From: Bacteroidales bacterium
GTDB taxonomy: Bacteria > Bacteroidota > Bacteroidia > Bacteroidales > VadinHA17
DNA: 64,000 nucleotides
Assembly (NCBI GenBank): GCA_021738535.1
Contig: JAIPBU010000013.1
Span: forward strand, 1 to 64,000
Direction of reading: 5' to 3'
Shown: piece by piece, positions 7,878-16,686 of the stretch
How positions within the stretch are numbered: position 1 is the first letter of the stretch
Layout of the letters: each line of letters opens with the position of its first letter
The notes under the pieces: model-generated
The model's input: the letters and a program-made list of their open reading frames with translations, nothing else
The model's database searches: none
What the model was told of the DNA's origin: nothing
Program-made: the position numbers and the translations under genes

Positions 7878-10013
7878 ATGAAGATTACTTTTAAAATGAG
7901 GCTGTTGAGCATGGGCATAATAACTATGATGCTTATAAGCTCATGCAAGGACGTTAAAGAAGTAGCCAAGGGTCCGGATTACACCATTAAAGAATGGCCA
8001 TATGATATACCGGCCAGGATATCTGATGAAGGAAATGAAGACCTTTTCCTGATGGCTCTCGGACATGTTGAAACAGAACTGGCAGACGGGCGCTTTGACC
8101 CTGTTAAGGACGAGGTAACCCTTAATGACGGGACTGTCATACCCAACTGGTACAGTGACAGCCTGGGGCTTGAATTCTATAGTCCCATCAATAAAGATAT
8201 ATTTCCTTTGCCTCCTTCGGGTATGTGTACCTGGTATTATTACTACCAGCATATTAACGAAGAAGAAGTGAAGCTCAATGCCAGGTGGCTGAATGAAAAT
8301 CTCCTTGACTACGGGGCAGAGTATCTGCAGATAGATGATGGCTGGCAGAAGGAGAGGGCAGATGGTGGTCATGGTTCACGCGACTGGACCGGTATTGACA
8401 AGGCCTTCCCTTCAGGCATGGCTGAGCTGGCTGAATATATTAAGTCGCAGGGACTCGTACCGGGTATATGGATAGCTCCTCACGGGCAGTCAAATGATTC
8501 CGTTGTTAAGGCAAACCCGGGGGTCTTTATCTTTAAGCCGGACAGCACATCAGCCTCTGAAACATGGGAAGGGAAGTACCTCGTGGATCCAACATCTGAA
8601 GAAGCACATGAATATCTTTACGAGTTGTTTGACATGATGGTTGACTGGGGATATGATTATTTTAAGATTGACGGTCAGCCCATCGTTGTAAGGGAATATG
8701 ACAGGGTTAACGAATTTATGGAAAAGCCCGGCAGGGATAACGAGGAGCTGTACAGGGAAACCCTCAAAACAATGAGGGAAGCCATAGGTCCCGAAAGATA
8801 TTTACTGGGGTGCTGGGGCTTACCCACAGAGGGTATGGGAATAATGGATGGTTCCAGGACAGGCGGTGATGTGGTGCTTGGCTGGAGAGGTTTTTTTACT
8901 GCCCTGTGGCCTACAATGAGGCATTATTACCAGCATAACATTGCATGGTATACTGATCCCGATGTTATGATGCTGCGCCAGCCCCTGACAATACCACAGG
9001 CACAGGTGTGGGCTACACTGCAGGGACTGACGGGACAGGCACTTTTGACATCGGACAGGCTAAGTGACCTTTCTGATGAGCGAGTGGAGATAATGAAAAA
9101 GGTGTACCCGGCAGTTGATATAAGGCCCGTGGACCTGTTCCCGTCAGATAAAATGAAAACAGTATGGGACCTGAAGGTTAATCACCTCGGCAGGCAGTAT
9201 GATGTGGTTGGCTTGTTCAATTACGATGAGAACGAGTTAAAGCAGAAGGTGCTTGAGTTCTCAGAACTGGGCCTGGATGACAGCAAGCGGTATCATATCT
9301 TCGATTTCTGGAATAACGAGTACCTGGGATGCTGGGAGAAAGCAGTGGCATTTGAAATACCGCCCACAAGCTGCAGGGTAATAAGCCTTATGCCTGACGA
9401 AGGTGAAATAGAGCTGGTGTCGACCAGCAGGCACATCACACAGGGCTGGGTTGAACTGGAGGAAGCTTCGTATGATGGTCAGAAGAAAGAGTACTTAGGT
9501 ATAAGTAATGTAATTGGAGGAGACCCTTACCAATTACATTTTGCATGCCCTGCAGGCGAATATTTTGATATAACTGATGTAAGGGTTAGTGGCGCAAATG
9601 GCCTGGAGACTGAGATTACAAATCACCAGGGATGGTCCACGCTGACTATTAGATCGCCAAAAACTACAAAGCTTGAATGGACGGTGGATTTTGAACCTGC
9701 ATATTCTTATAAATATGAAACCAGGTCGCCGGGAAGGCTGACAGTGAGGCCTGACGGAACAGATGCAGTAAAAATAAGCTGGAGGCCTCAGTATTACCTG
9801 AATTCAGGTTACCAGGTTTATATCGACGGTGAACTTGCAGGGTATACACCTGCAACTTATTTTACTCTTGAGGACATTGACCCGGAAAAGGAATACAGGG
9901 TTGAAGTTGTAACGGTATGGAAGGATGGTGATACAAGCAGTAGGTCGGAAGATGATGATTCGGGCACCGTGTTTACACTTAAATCCTTGCTCCGGGAAAA
10001 CCAAAAACCGTAG
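7878..10013 (+). CDS. GH36/clan GH-D-like alpha-galactosidase-type lipoprotein
   Basis: This 711-aa lipoprotein (signal ending LISSC23) has a TIM-barrel core of the alpha-galactosidase type. LQIDDGWQ with D153-D154 is the classic beta-strand motif of GH36/GH27 enzymes. YDYFKIDGQ places D265 as the likely nucleophile. The GSRTGGD331 block is a candidate acid/base region. Residues about 620-700 form a fibronectin-III-like domain (VKISWRPQYY, GYQVYIDGEL, YRVEVVTVW), probably for substrate or surface attachment. It would release alpha-linked galactose or a related sugar in the periplasm or at the cell surface. It follows the DUF5695-like gene by 3 bases. A distantly related specificity within the clan cannot be excluded. 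Confidence 0.82.
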   Translation: MKITFKMRLLSMGIITMMLISSCKDVKEVAKGPDYTIKEWPYDIPARISDEGNEDLFLMALGHVETELADGRFDPVKDEVTLNDGTVIPNWYSDSLGLEFYSPINKDIFPLPPSGMCTWYYYYQHINEEEVKLNARWLNENLLDYGAEYLQIDDGWQKERADGGHGSRDWTGIDKAFPSGMAELAEYIKSQGLVPGIWIAPHGQSNDSVVKANPGVFIFKPDSTSASETWEGKYLVDPTSEEAHEYLYELFDMMVDWGYDYFKIDGQPIVVREYDRVNEFMEKPGRDNEELYRETLKTMREAIGPERYLLGCWGLPTEGMGIMDGSRTGGDVVLGWRGFFTALWPTMRHYYQHNIAWYTDPDVMMLRQPLTIPQAQVWATLQGLTGQALLTSDRLSDLSDERVEIMKKVYPAVDIRPVDLFPSDKMKTVWDLKVNHLGRQYDVVGLFNYDENELKQKVLEFSELGLDDSKRYHIFDFWNNEYLGCWEKAVAFEIPPTSCRVISLMPDEGEIELVSTSRHITQGWVELEEASYDGQKKEYLGISNVIGGDPYQLHFACPAGEYFDITDVRVSGANGLETEITNHQGWSTLTIRSPKTTKLEWTVDFEPAYSYKYETRSPGRLTVRPDGTDAVKISWRPQYYLNSGYQVYIDGELAGYTPATYFTLEDIDPEKEYRVEVVTVWKDGDTSSRSEDDDSGTVFTLKSLLRENQKP

Positions 10014-10015
10014 TG

Positions 10016-10133
10016 AGACAGACCCTGCAGGCCAGACCAGACCAGACCACGCCTGGACATGCCAGGTCATGTCAGAACACACCAGGGGTCATGCCAGACC
10101 CCGCCAGACCATGCCTGACCATGCCTGATCCGG
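10016..10133. repeat. G+C-rich degenerate CCAGACC/CATGCC repeat
   Basis: Directly after the stop of the GH36-like gene, the short words GCCAGACC, CATGCC and CCTGACC recur many times (for example CAGACCAGACCAGACC at about 10033-10048 and CATGCCTGACCATGCC at about 10110-10125). CCTGGACATGCCAGG can form a small hairpin. The block is visibly richer in G+C than its surroundings and ends about 30 bases before the next start codon. It interrupts the otherwise tight gene cluster and could attenuate or terminate transcription, or be a slippage-expanded spacer. Confidence 0.7.
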
Positions 10134-10164
10134 ACTGAAAGTATAACAAAGAACCAAACATATT

Positions 10165-12033
10165 ATGAGAAATTTCATAGTTTACACAATCCTGCTGCTT
10201 TCTGCAGTCAGTTTCACAGGATGCACGAAAGAAAGCAATGAACTGTTTCCTGGAGATTACAGTTATGCTGATATCTCAGAAGTAGAATTAACCGGGGGTT
10301 CCTTTCTGGATGCTATGTTAAGAACCCGTGACTACCTTTATAGTCTTGATCCTGATAAGTTCCTTCATTATTTCAGGCTCAACGCCGGACTGGACACTAT
10401 AAGCACCCATTATGGCGGATGGGAAGAAAGAGAGCTAAGGGGGCATAGCCTTGGCCACTATCTTTCTGCATGTTCACAGATGTTTGCTGCTACAGGGGAT
10501 ACTGTACTTAAGAACAAGACTGCATATATAGTTGAATCTCTTGCAAAATGCCAGGAAGAAACCGGAACGGGATACCTGTCAGCCTTCCCGGAAGAGTTTA
10601 TTGACAGGGTTGAAAATACGGAAGATGTCTGGGCTCCTTATTATACGCTGCATAAGATAATGGCAGGCCTGTATGACTGCTACCGGTATACAGGTAATTC
10701 CCTTGCACTTGAAGTACTTACAGCTAAGTCAGACTGGCTGTATGGTCGCTGCTCTGAATTATCATATGATCAAATGCAGTCTGTACTGGATCATACAGAA
10801 CAGGGTGGAATGAATGAAGTGCTCTTTAACCTTTACAGCGTTAACGGTGAAAGCAGGTATCTTGAACTGGGGCGTATGTTTTACCAGGATAGCTATTTCA
10901 GCCCAATACTGTCTTATTATGACAGCCTTAAGGGTGAGCATGTTAACTCGTTTATACCCAATGTTACCGGGCTAATGCGTGAATACGAGCTGACGGGTGA
11001 TCCTGATAAGTACAGGATAGCCGACTGGTTCTGGAACCAGGTAGTGACAGCACGCTCATATATTACCGGGGGCACCAGCAATGGTGAACACTGGAATGCT
11101 GATCCTTACCACATGGACGAAGAGCTGGGACCGGCAAGTCATGAAACATGCTGCACCTACAATATGCTTAAACTGACAAAGCATATGTTCAGGGAAAGTC
11201 CTGAGCCCAAATACATGGATTATTACGAGAGAGCTCTGCTGAACGGTATATTGCCTACACAGCACCCCGAAACAAATATGACAATGTATTATGTGCCAAT
11301 GCAGTCAGGTTATTTTAAAACATTCAGTACGGCTGAGAATTCATTCTGGTGCTGTACCGGGTCAGGAATGGAAAACTTTGCAAGATCAGGTGAGTCAATT
11401 TACATGACAGGAAAGAATAAACTGTTTGTAAACCTGTATATCCCGTCAGTGTTAGCATTGGAGGAACAAGGACTGGTTTTGGAACAACAAACATCATTCC
11501 CGGATGATGGCAAGGTGAAGTTCATCCTGAAAACCCGGGACCCTTCAGATTTCGCTCTGTCATTGAGAATACCGGTCTGGACAACTAAAGATTTTTCAGT
11601 GATGGTAAACGGAAAGGATATTGATTGCAGTACCAACCCCGGATCATATCTTAATATTGACCGCAAATGGAAAACCGGTGATGAAGTAATGGTATATTTT
11701 CCCATGAAACTGAATATGGTCTCATTGCCTGCAAAGCATGAATTGTTTGCTCTTATGCATGGTCCGCTGGTGCTGGCAGCTGAATTGCCCGGAGAAGATC
11801 CTGGCAATGATAAGGTTTATGGACATTATGGTCCGTATGACACAGAACCCCTGGAGAATATACCTGCTGTTAAAGTCGGCAGTATAGATGAACCACGTGA
11901 AAGTTTTACCGCACAGGGCGATCATAATTTTGTTGCTGCGGGAACCGGCGGAGAAGAAATAAGTTTTGTACCTTTTTATAAACTTTTTGGTAAGCGTTAT
12001 ATGATCTATTTCAATGTAAATAATCTTCCTTGA
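10165..12033 (+). CDS. Beta-L-arabinofuranosidase-type lipoprotein, GH127/GH146 (DUF1680)
   Basis: This 622-aa lipoprotein (signal ending FTGC20) shows the DUF1680 signature regions RGHSLGHYLSACSQMFAATG, APYYTLHKIMAGLYDCYRYT and ASHETCCTYNMLKLTKHMF. In the characterised family the enzyme is a zinc-dependent cysteine glycosidase. By analogy with HypBA1, E327 and C329 in HETC and the pair C396-C397 in FWCCTGSG are zinc ligands, with C396 the nucleophile. The C-terminal part is beta-sandwich-like. It would release beta-linked L-arabinofuranose. It stands between the GH36-like enzyme and the GH51 arabinofuranosidase, which fits degradation of an arabinose-containing polymer. GH127 and GH146 cannot be separated by eye. 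Confidence 0.9.
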   Translation: MRNFIVYTILLLSAVSFTGCTKESNELFPGDYSYADISEVELTGGSFLDAMLRTRDYLYSLDPDKFLHYFRLNAGLDTISTHYGGWEERELRGHSLGHYLSACSQMFAATGDTVLKNKTAYIVESLAKCQEETGTGYLSAFPEEFIDRVENTEDVWAPYYTLHKIMAGLYDCYRYTGNSLALEVLTAKSDWLYGRCSELSYDQMQSVLDHTEQGGMNEVLFNLYSVNGESRYLELGRMFYQDSYFSPILSYYDSLKGEHVNSFIPNVTGLMREYELTGDPDKYRIADWFWNQVVTARSYITGGTSNGEHWNADPYHMDEELGPASHETCCTYNMLKLTKHMFRESPEPKYMDYYERALLNGILPTQHPETNMTMYYVPMQSGYFKTFSTAENSFWCCTGSGMENFARSGESIYMTGKNKLFVNLYIPSVLALEEQGLVLEQQTSFPDDGKVKFILKTRDPSDFALSLRIPVWTTKDFSVMVNGKDIDCSTNPGSYLNIDRKWKTGDEVMVYFPMKLNMVSLPAKHELFALMHGPLVLAAELPGEDPGNDKVYGHYGPYDTEPLENIPAVKVGSIDEPRESFTAQGDHNFVAAGTGGEEISFVPFYKLFGKRYMIYFNVNNLP

Positions 12034-12127
12034 TTATGGTATATAATAGTCTTAGTGCTTACAATCTAACAACAAAAATGGGCCTGGAGAACAGGTGTAT
12101 TGCCAAAATAATTAACTTAATAATATC

Positions 12128-14482
12128 ATGAAGAAACTAATTTATTTAATCTTAACAGTATTTATCCTGGTATCCTGCAATGCAGGTACAGAAGATCAAC
12201 CATTAACAGGATCAAAATGGGGAGAACTGAGAAACGGATCCGCGGAGGACGTGGTGTCCTCTGAAGTAATGTACTGGTCTGGTGAAAGTCGCCCGGGCAG
12301 TGCAACTCATTTTTACGATTTTGAGGCCGTTAACGGGAATAAAAGCCTTACTATATTCAGCGATTCACCTTCATATGGAAGATGGTATAACAAGGTTAAC
12401 CTGAAACCATGGTCCCGGTACAGGTTTACGGCCTATGTAAAAACTGAAGACCTGGAGCCCGCAAGAGAGAGGGGCGCTGCTATCAGGATTGATGGAATGG
12501 ATGTTGAACCGGCTGATTTCACGGGAGATAACGACTGGTCGCTCGTAGAATATGAGTTTGAAACCGGTAACAATGATGCCGCAATTGTTTCATGTGTTCT
12601 CAGCCTGGACGGACAGGCATCTGGACGCGCATGGTTTGATGATATGAAGTTCGAACTTCTCTCGGAGGAGGATATCAGCACATCCTTTGTAATTGATGCA
12701 GCCTCCAAAAATGAAGAGATTTCTGAATATATCTATGGCCAGTTTATTGAACACCTGGGAAGGTGCATCTATGGCGGTATATGGGCTGAAATGCTTAAGG
12801 ACAGGAAATTCTATTATATGCCGGGTGAAAGGCAATCGCCATGGAAATTGAAGGGCGATGAACCTGTTCTGAGGGCGGAAACCGGAGATCCCTTTGTTGG
12901 CGAACATGCACCCTGCCTCGTGCTAAATAATGATGACCCGGTGCTCTACCAGGATGAACTGGGATTGCTCGATGGGATGAACTATGAAGGACGTATTGTC
13001 CTGAAGGCAGACAGGGGAATAAAAAATGTTAAAGTAAAACTTACCGCGGACGATTACAGTGAAGAAGTTCTGATTGAGGCTCTTAAGGCCGGGTATTCAA
13101 AGTATCCCCTTGCTTTCAGTTCTACCGTGTTTACTCATAATGCCAGCCTCGAAATTAGCGCAGAAGGCCGTGGAAGGCTGTATATTGGCACATTGAGCCT
13201 AATGCCTGCTGATAATGTAAATGGATTCAGGAAAGATGTCCTGGCCCTTCTCAAAGAGCTCGATTCACCAGTTTACAGGTGGCCGGGTGGTAATTTTGTG
13301 AGTGGCTACGACTGGAAAGACGGTATTGGTCCAAGAGATAAGCGTCCCCCAAGAAAGAACCCGGCATGGACAGGCGTTGAGCATAATGATGTTGGTATGC
13401 ACGAGTTTATACAACTGTGCCGTTTGCTCGACACAGAACCTTATATTGCCGTTAATGCCGGATTGGGAGGTGTTGAACAGGCCAGGCAACAGGTTGAATA
13501 CTGCAATGGCGATGCTGATACACCAATGGGCAGATTGAGAGCAAAAAACGGTGATCCCGAAGCATGGAATGTAGAATGGTGGTCTATAGGTAACGAGATG
13601 TATGGTGGCTGGCAGCTTGGACATATGTCAACTGATGAATTTGTTGAGAAACATAATGCATTTGCCGGAGCCATGAGATCAGTTGACCCGGATATTTCCC
13701 TGGTTGCTGTTGGTGAGGTAGGCGACTGGGATGAGATGATACTGGCTAATTGTGCCGATAATATGGACCTTATCAGTGAGCATTTCTATCGCCAGGACTG
13801 GCACGGGGGCGGACTGATGACCCATGTGCTGCAGATACCACGCGCAATAAAAGGCAAGGCGGATGCTCACAGGAGGTACAGGGAAGAAATACCCGGACTG
13901 GCAGATAAGAATATCAGGATATGCATGGATGAATATAATTACTGGTATGGACCGCATATTTACGGTGAGCTGGGAACCCGCTATTTTATGAGAGATGCCA
14001 TGGGCATAGCTGCCGGTATGAATGAGTTTTACAGGCAGTCTGATATTATCTATATGGCTAATTATGCCCAGACGGTAAATGTCATTGGAGCAATAAAAAC
14101 AAATACGACACATTCCGTAATGGCCTCTACAGGGCAGGTTCTTAAACTTTACAGGGCTCAATACGGTAAAACTCCCGTTTCTGTCAGTGGCGAGACCAGG
14201 CCCCTGGACGTAACGGCTGCACTTACTGCCGGCTCTGATACACTGGTTATTTCAGCCGTTAACCCAACATGGGAAGAGGTGCAATTTGATATTGATATTC
14301 AAAATGCAGCTGCGGGTGACGGAGCACTGCAGTGGTCAATTACCGCCCCGGATGATATGGCATATAATGAACCAGGTAAGCCTGAATCCGTAGTGATTGA
14401 TGGCCCGGTGGAATTTACAGGTAATAATTCTTTTAAGGTTGATCCAGTCAGTATTAATATTTTCAGGATACCACTTAAGTGA
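12128..14482 (+). CDS. Alpha-L-arabinofuranosidase lipoprotein, GH51
   Basis: This 784-aa lipoprotein (signal ending LVSC17) is a retaining arabinofuranosidase. YGQFIEHLGRCIYGGIWAEM (about 203-222) and RWPGGNFVSGYDWKDGIGP are conserved family blocks. E490 in IGNEMYGG is the expected acid/base and E602 in MDEYNYWYG the expected nucleophile. Residues about 30-190 before the catalytic barrel form a beta-sandwich (TIFSDSPSYGRWYNKVNLKP) like a CBM4/9-type carbohydrate-binding module. The C-terminal part is the beta-sandwich usual in GH51. It follows the GH127-type gene by about 95 bases and closes the carbohydrate cluster. Confidence 0.93.
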   Translation: MKKLIYLILTVFILVSCNAGTEDQPLTGSKWGELRNGSAEDVVSSEVMYWSGESRPGSATHFYDFEAVNGNKSLTIFSDSPSYGRWYNKVNLKPWSRYRFTAYVKTEDLEPARERGAAIRIDGMDVEPADFTGDNDWSLVEYEFETGNNDAAIVSCVLSLDGQASGRAWFDDMKFELLSEEDISTSFVIDAASKNEEISEYIYGQFIEHLGRCIYGGIWAEMLKDRKFYYMPGERQSPWKLKGDEPVLRAETGDPFVGEHAPCLVLNNDDPVLYQDELGLLDGMNYEGRIVLKADRGIKNVKVKLTADDYSEEVLIEALKAGYSKYPLAFSSTVFTHNASLEISAEGRGRLYIGTLSLMPADNVNGFRKDVLALLKELDSPVYRWPGGNFVSGYDWKDGIGPRDKRPPRKNPAWTGVEHNDVGMHEFIQLCRLLDTEPYIAVNAGLGGVEQARQQVEYCNGDADTPMGRLRAKNGDPEAWNVEWWSIGNEMYGGWQLGHMSTDEFVEKHNAFAGAMRSVDPDISLVAVGEVGDWDEMILANCADNMDLISEHFYRQDWHGGGLMTHVLQIPRAIKGKADAHRRYREEIPGLADKNIRICMDEYNYWYGPHIYGELGTRYFMRDAMGIAAGMNEFYRQSDIIYMANYAQTVNVIGAIKTNTTHSVMASTGQVLKLYRAQYGKTPVSVSGETRPLDVTAALTAGSDTLVISAVNPTWEEVQFDIDIQNAAAGDGALQWSITAPDDMAYNEPGKPESVVIDGPVEFTGNNSFKVDPVSINIFRIPLK

Positions 14483-14543
14483 ATATTAAAGAATTAAAGC
14501 TCAGAGATTAGTTTATTATGCTTAATAATTATCATTAGTTTAT

Positions 14544-14551
14544 TATTTTTG
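14544..14551 (+). promoter_or_regulatory. Probable -7 box before nhaA (TATTTTTG)
   Basis: TATTTTTG matches the Bacteroidota TAnnTTTG consensus and lies about 60 bases before the nhaA start, after the end of the GH51 gene. No good TTG -33 element is seen about 19-21 bases upstream, so strength is uncertain. It indicates that nhaA is transcribed separately from the carbohydrate genes. Confidence 0.45.
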
Positions 14552-14612
14552 CGCTAAACAAACGCAATCCAGCTGTGTTATTCAAATTAATAATTGTTTT
14601 AATCACTGACCA

Positions 14613-15926
14613 ATGATAAAGAATTTGCTAATTTCACCTTTCCAGAAATTCGTAAAAATTGAGAGCCTTAGTGGTATCATGTTGTTCGGAGCTACAATTA
14701 TAGCCATGATACTGGCTAACTCCTCTTTTGCCCAGGATTATGAATCTATCTGGCAATATGAAATTGGTATTAAGACAGCTCATTTTGAATTGTCCAAGCC
14801 ATTACTGCTTTGGATAAACGACGGCCTTATGGCTATCTTCTTCTTCCTGATAGGTCTTGAGATCAAGAGGGAGGTAATGATAGGAGATCTGAATGATCTG
14901 AAAAAAGCTTCTTTCCCTATATTTGCGGCTCTTGGTGGAATGATAGTACCTATTTCAATTTATGTTTTTCTGAATAGTGACCCTGCAACATCGCACGGGT
15001 GGGGGATACCCGCGGCAACAGATATAGCCTTTTCACTTGCAATATTGCAGCTATTGGGTAAGAGGGTGCCCATAAGTCTGAAAGTATTTCTCGCAGCTTT
15101 TGCCATTGTAGACGATATAGGGGCAGTTATACTTATTGCTGTTTTTTACAGTACAGGTATAAAATGGTTGCTTCTGATTATTGCTATCGCAATTGTAGCT
15201 CTTCTTATCTTCCTGTCGAAGCGTAATATTTATTCAAAGTATTTATTCTTTGCAGGCGGGGTAATAGTATGGCTGCTGTTTCTGAAAGCAGGATTTCACC
15301 CTACAGTTGCAGGTGTCCTGCTAGCCTTTACCATTCCCCTGAGGCAGAAGGTTGATGTAGCTACATATGCCGATAACCTTTGTGATATAGTCGCTGACTT
15401 TAAAGATGCATGCAAATCATGCCCTGGGCCTGTTTTGACGCGTGAACAGGTTGATTATATTGACGACCTGGAGGATTGGACAAACAAAGTGCAGTCGCCC
15501 CTTCAGCACCTGGAGCATAACCTTCATAACTGGGTAGCATATTTTGTTATTCCCATTTTTGCATTTGCCAATGCAGGAGTCACTTTCAAGACAGGAGGTG
15601 ATCTGAATTATACCCTTATATTTATTATTATGATAAGCCTGTTTGCAGGAAAATCAATTGGTGTTACCCTTATTACCTGGCTGGCTACAAAGCTAAAGCT
15701 AACAGCTATGCCGGGCAGAATGAAATTGTCGCAGCTGGTTGGAGTGTCATTCCTGGCAGGGGTGGGTTTTACAATGTCAATATTTATATCCAATCTTGCC
15801 TTTGTTGATCACCCTGAGGTGATGAACTCAGCCAAAATAGGTATTATTTCAGGATCACTCTTATCAGGTATCACAGGCTTCCTGATCCTTCGCCTTACAA
15901 GTAAGAAAGAAGATACATCAGGTTAA
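14613..15926 (+). CDS. nhaA: Na+/H+ antiporter NhaA
   Basis: This 437-aa inner-membrane protein has about eleven to twelve hydrophobic segments. LLLWINDGLMAIFFFLIGLE and GWGIPAATDIAFSLAIL are family hallmarks, and D167-D168 in FAIVDDIGAV correspond to the ion-binding aspartate pair of NhaA. It exchanges external protons for internal sodium and maintains pH and sodium homeostasis, which fits a marine or saline habitat. The loop around residues 255-310 (CDIVADFKDACKSCPGPV) is longer than in the enterobacterial protein, as is common in this phylum. It appears to be a single-gene unit. Confidence 0.96.
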   Translation: MIKNLLISPFQKFVKIESLSGIMLFGATIIAMILANSSFAQDYESIWQYEIGIKTAHFELSKPLLLWINDGLMAIFFFLIGLEIKREVMIGDLNDLKKASFPIFAALGGMIVPISIYVFLNSDPATSHGWGIPAATDIAFSLAILQLLGKRVPISLKVFLAAFAIVDDIGAVILIAVFYSTGIKWLLLIIAIAIVALLIFLSKRNIYSKYLFFAGGVIVWLLFLKAGFHPTVAGVLLAFTIPLRQKVDVATYADNLCDIVADFKDACKSCPGPVLTREQVDYIDDLEDWTNKVQSPLQHLEHNLHNWVAYFVIPIFAFANAGVTFKTGGDLNYTLIFIIMISLFAGKSIGVTLITWLATKLKLTAMPGRMKLSQLVGVSFLAGVGFTMSIFISNLAFVDHPEVMNSAKIGIISGSLLSGITGFLILRLTSKKEDTSG

Positions 15927-16003
15927 TTTGTTAATTTGTAAATTCGTGTATTGGTTAATTCGTTAATTCGTTAATTCGTGTATTGGTGTATTGGGGGATA
16001 ATT
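15926..16003. repeat. TTAATTCGT-type short tandem repeat
   Basis: After the nhaA stop the sequence repeats variants of GTTAATTCGTTAATTCGTG and GTATTGG several times. It is low-complexity intergenic DNA with no coding content, of a kind that expands by slippage. Confidence 0.75.
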
Positions 16004-16017
16004 ACCATGTAGGAACC

Positions 16018-16103
16018 AGTCGCTAAGTCGCTTCGTCGCTAAGTCGCTTCGTCGCTTAGTCGCTTAGTCACTTAGTCGCTTAGTCCCTTAGTCGCTAAGT
16101 CCC
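16018..16103. repeat. GTCGCTTA/GTCGCTAA octamer-like tandem repeat
   Basis: About ten copies of an 8-bp unit AGTCGCTT/AGTCGCTA follow one another with few substitutions (ACTT, CCTT variants). It lies between nhaA and the DUF2061 gene; the remaining sequence to 16264 is A/T-rich and shows no gene. Copy number at such octamers usually varies between strains, which makes it a candidate variable-number locus. Confidence 0.85.
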
Positions 16104-16264
16104 TGCACCCTGCTCCAACATATAAACAGCAAAAACTACTATCATCCTCCTTAATACCACCCAGTACGTATTTATAGTTACTCAAATACCCTTTTTTATC
16201 GTATTAACAGAATTTAACTTTTTTATTTATTTGTAGTCAGTTAATTACTTAAATCAATTCCTTT

Positions 16265-16684
16265 ATGGAAGTGATTACTAAAGAGGTAGAAAAAAGAGAA
16301 CAGGTTAAGGAAGTTAATAAGGGTAGTACTTCAGAGGGTAATGGCACTAATAACCGTAATGGTATTCCTGACGACCGCAAGGTAAAGAAGGAAAAGATTA
16401 CGCGTGACCGTCCCATCAAGAGTATTTTCAAGGCTATAACGTGGCGTATAATTGCCTCGGCAACAACATTTGTACTTGCCTACCTGTTCTTCTACAGCGA
16501 CCCCTATGCAGCGCAAAAGGCCACAGGCATAGCTATGGCAGAAGCATTTATTAAGATGTTCCTGTATTTCCTTCATGAGCGGGCCTGGGAAAGATTGCGC
16601 TGGGGCAGGATGATGGTGATCATACGAAGGGGTACACGTAAATCAAGACGTTCTATACAGAGGATAATTTTAAGAAAACCCTGA
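16265..16684 (+). CDS. DUF2061 membrane protein
   Basis: This 139-aa protein has a charged N-terminal third rich in E, K and N (residues 1-48) and then the DUF2061 domain: FKAITWRIIASATTFVLAYL, a short loop, and IAMAEAFIKMFLYFLHERAW, giving two membrane helices, then a basic tail (SRRSIQRIILRKP). The function of the family is not established, but members often adjoin sulfate-assimilation genes. Here it ends 2 bases before the APS reductase gene, so the two are co-transcribed. A role in transport or membrane support of sulfur assimilation is an inference from position. The long polar N-terminal extension is unusual for this roughly 80-residue family. Confidence 0.85.
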   Translation: MEVITKEVEKREQVKEVNKGSTSEGNGTNNRNGIPDDRKVKKEKITRDRPIKSIFKAITWRIIASATTFVLAYLFFYSDPYAAQKATGIAMAEAFIKMFLYFLHERAWERLRWGRMMVIIRRGTRKSRRSIQRIILRKP

Positions 16685-16686
16685 CG

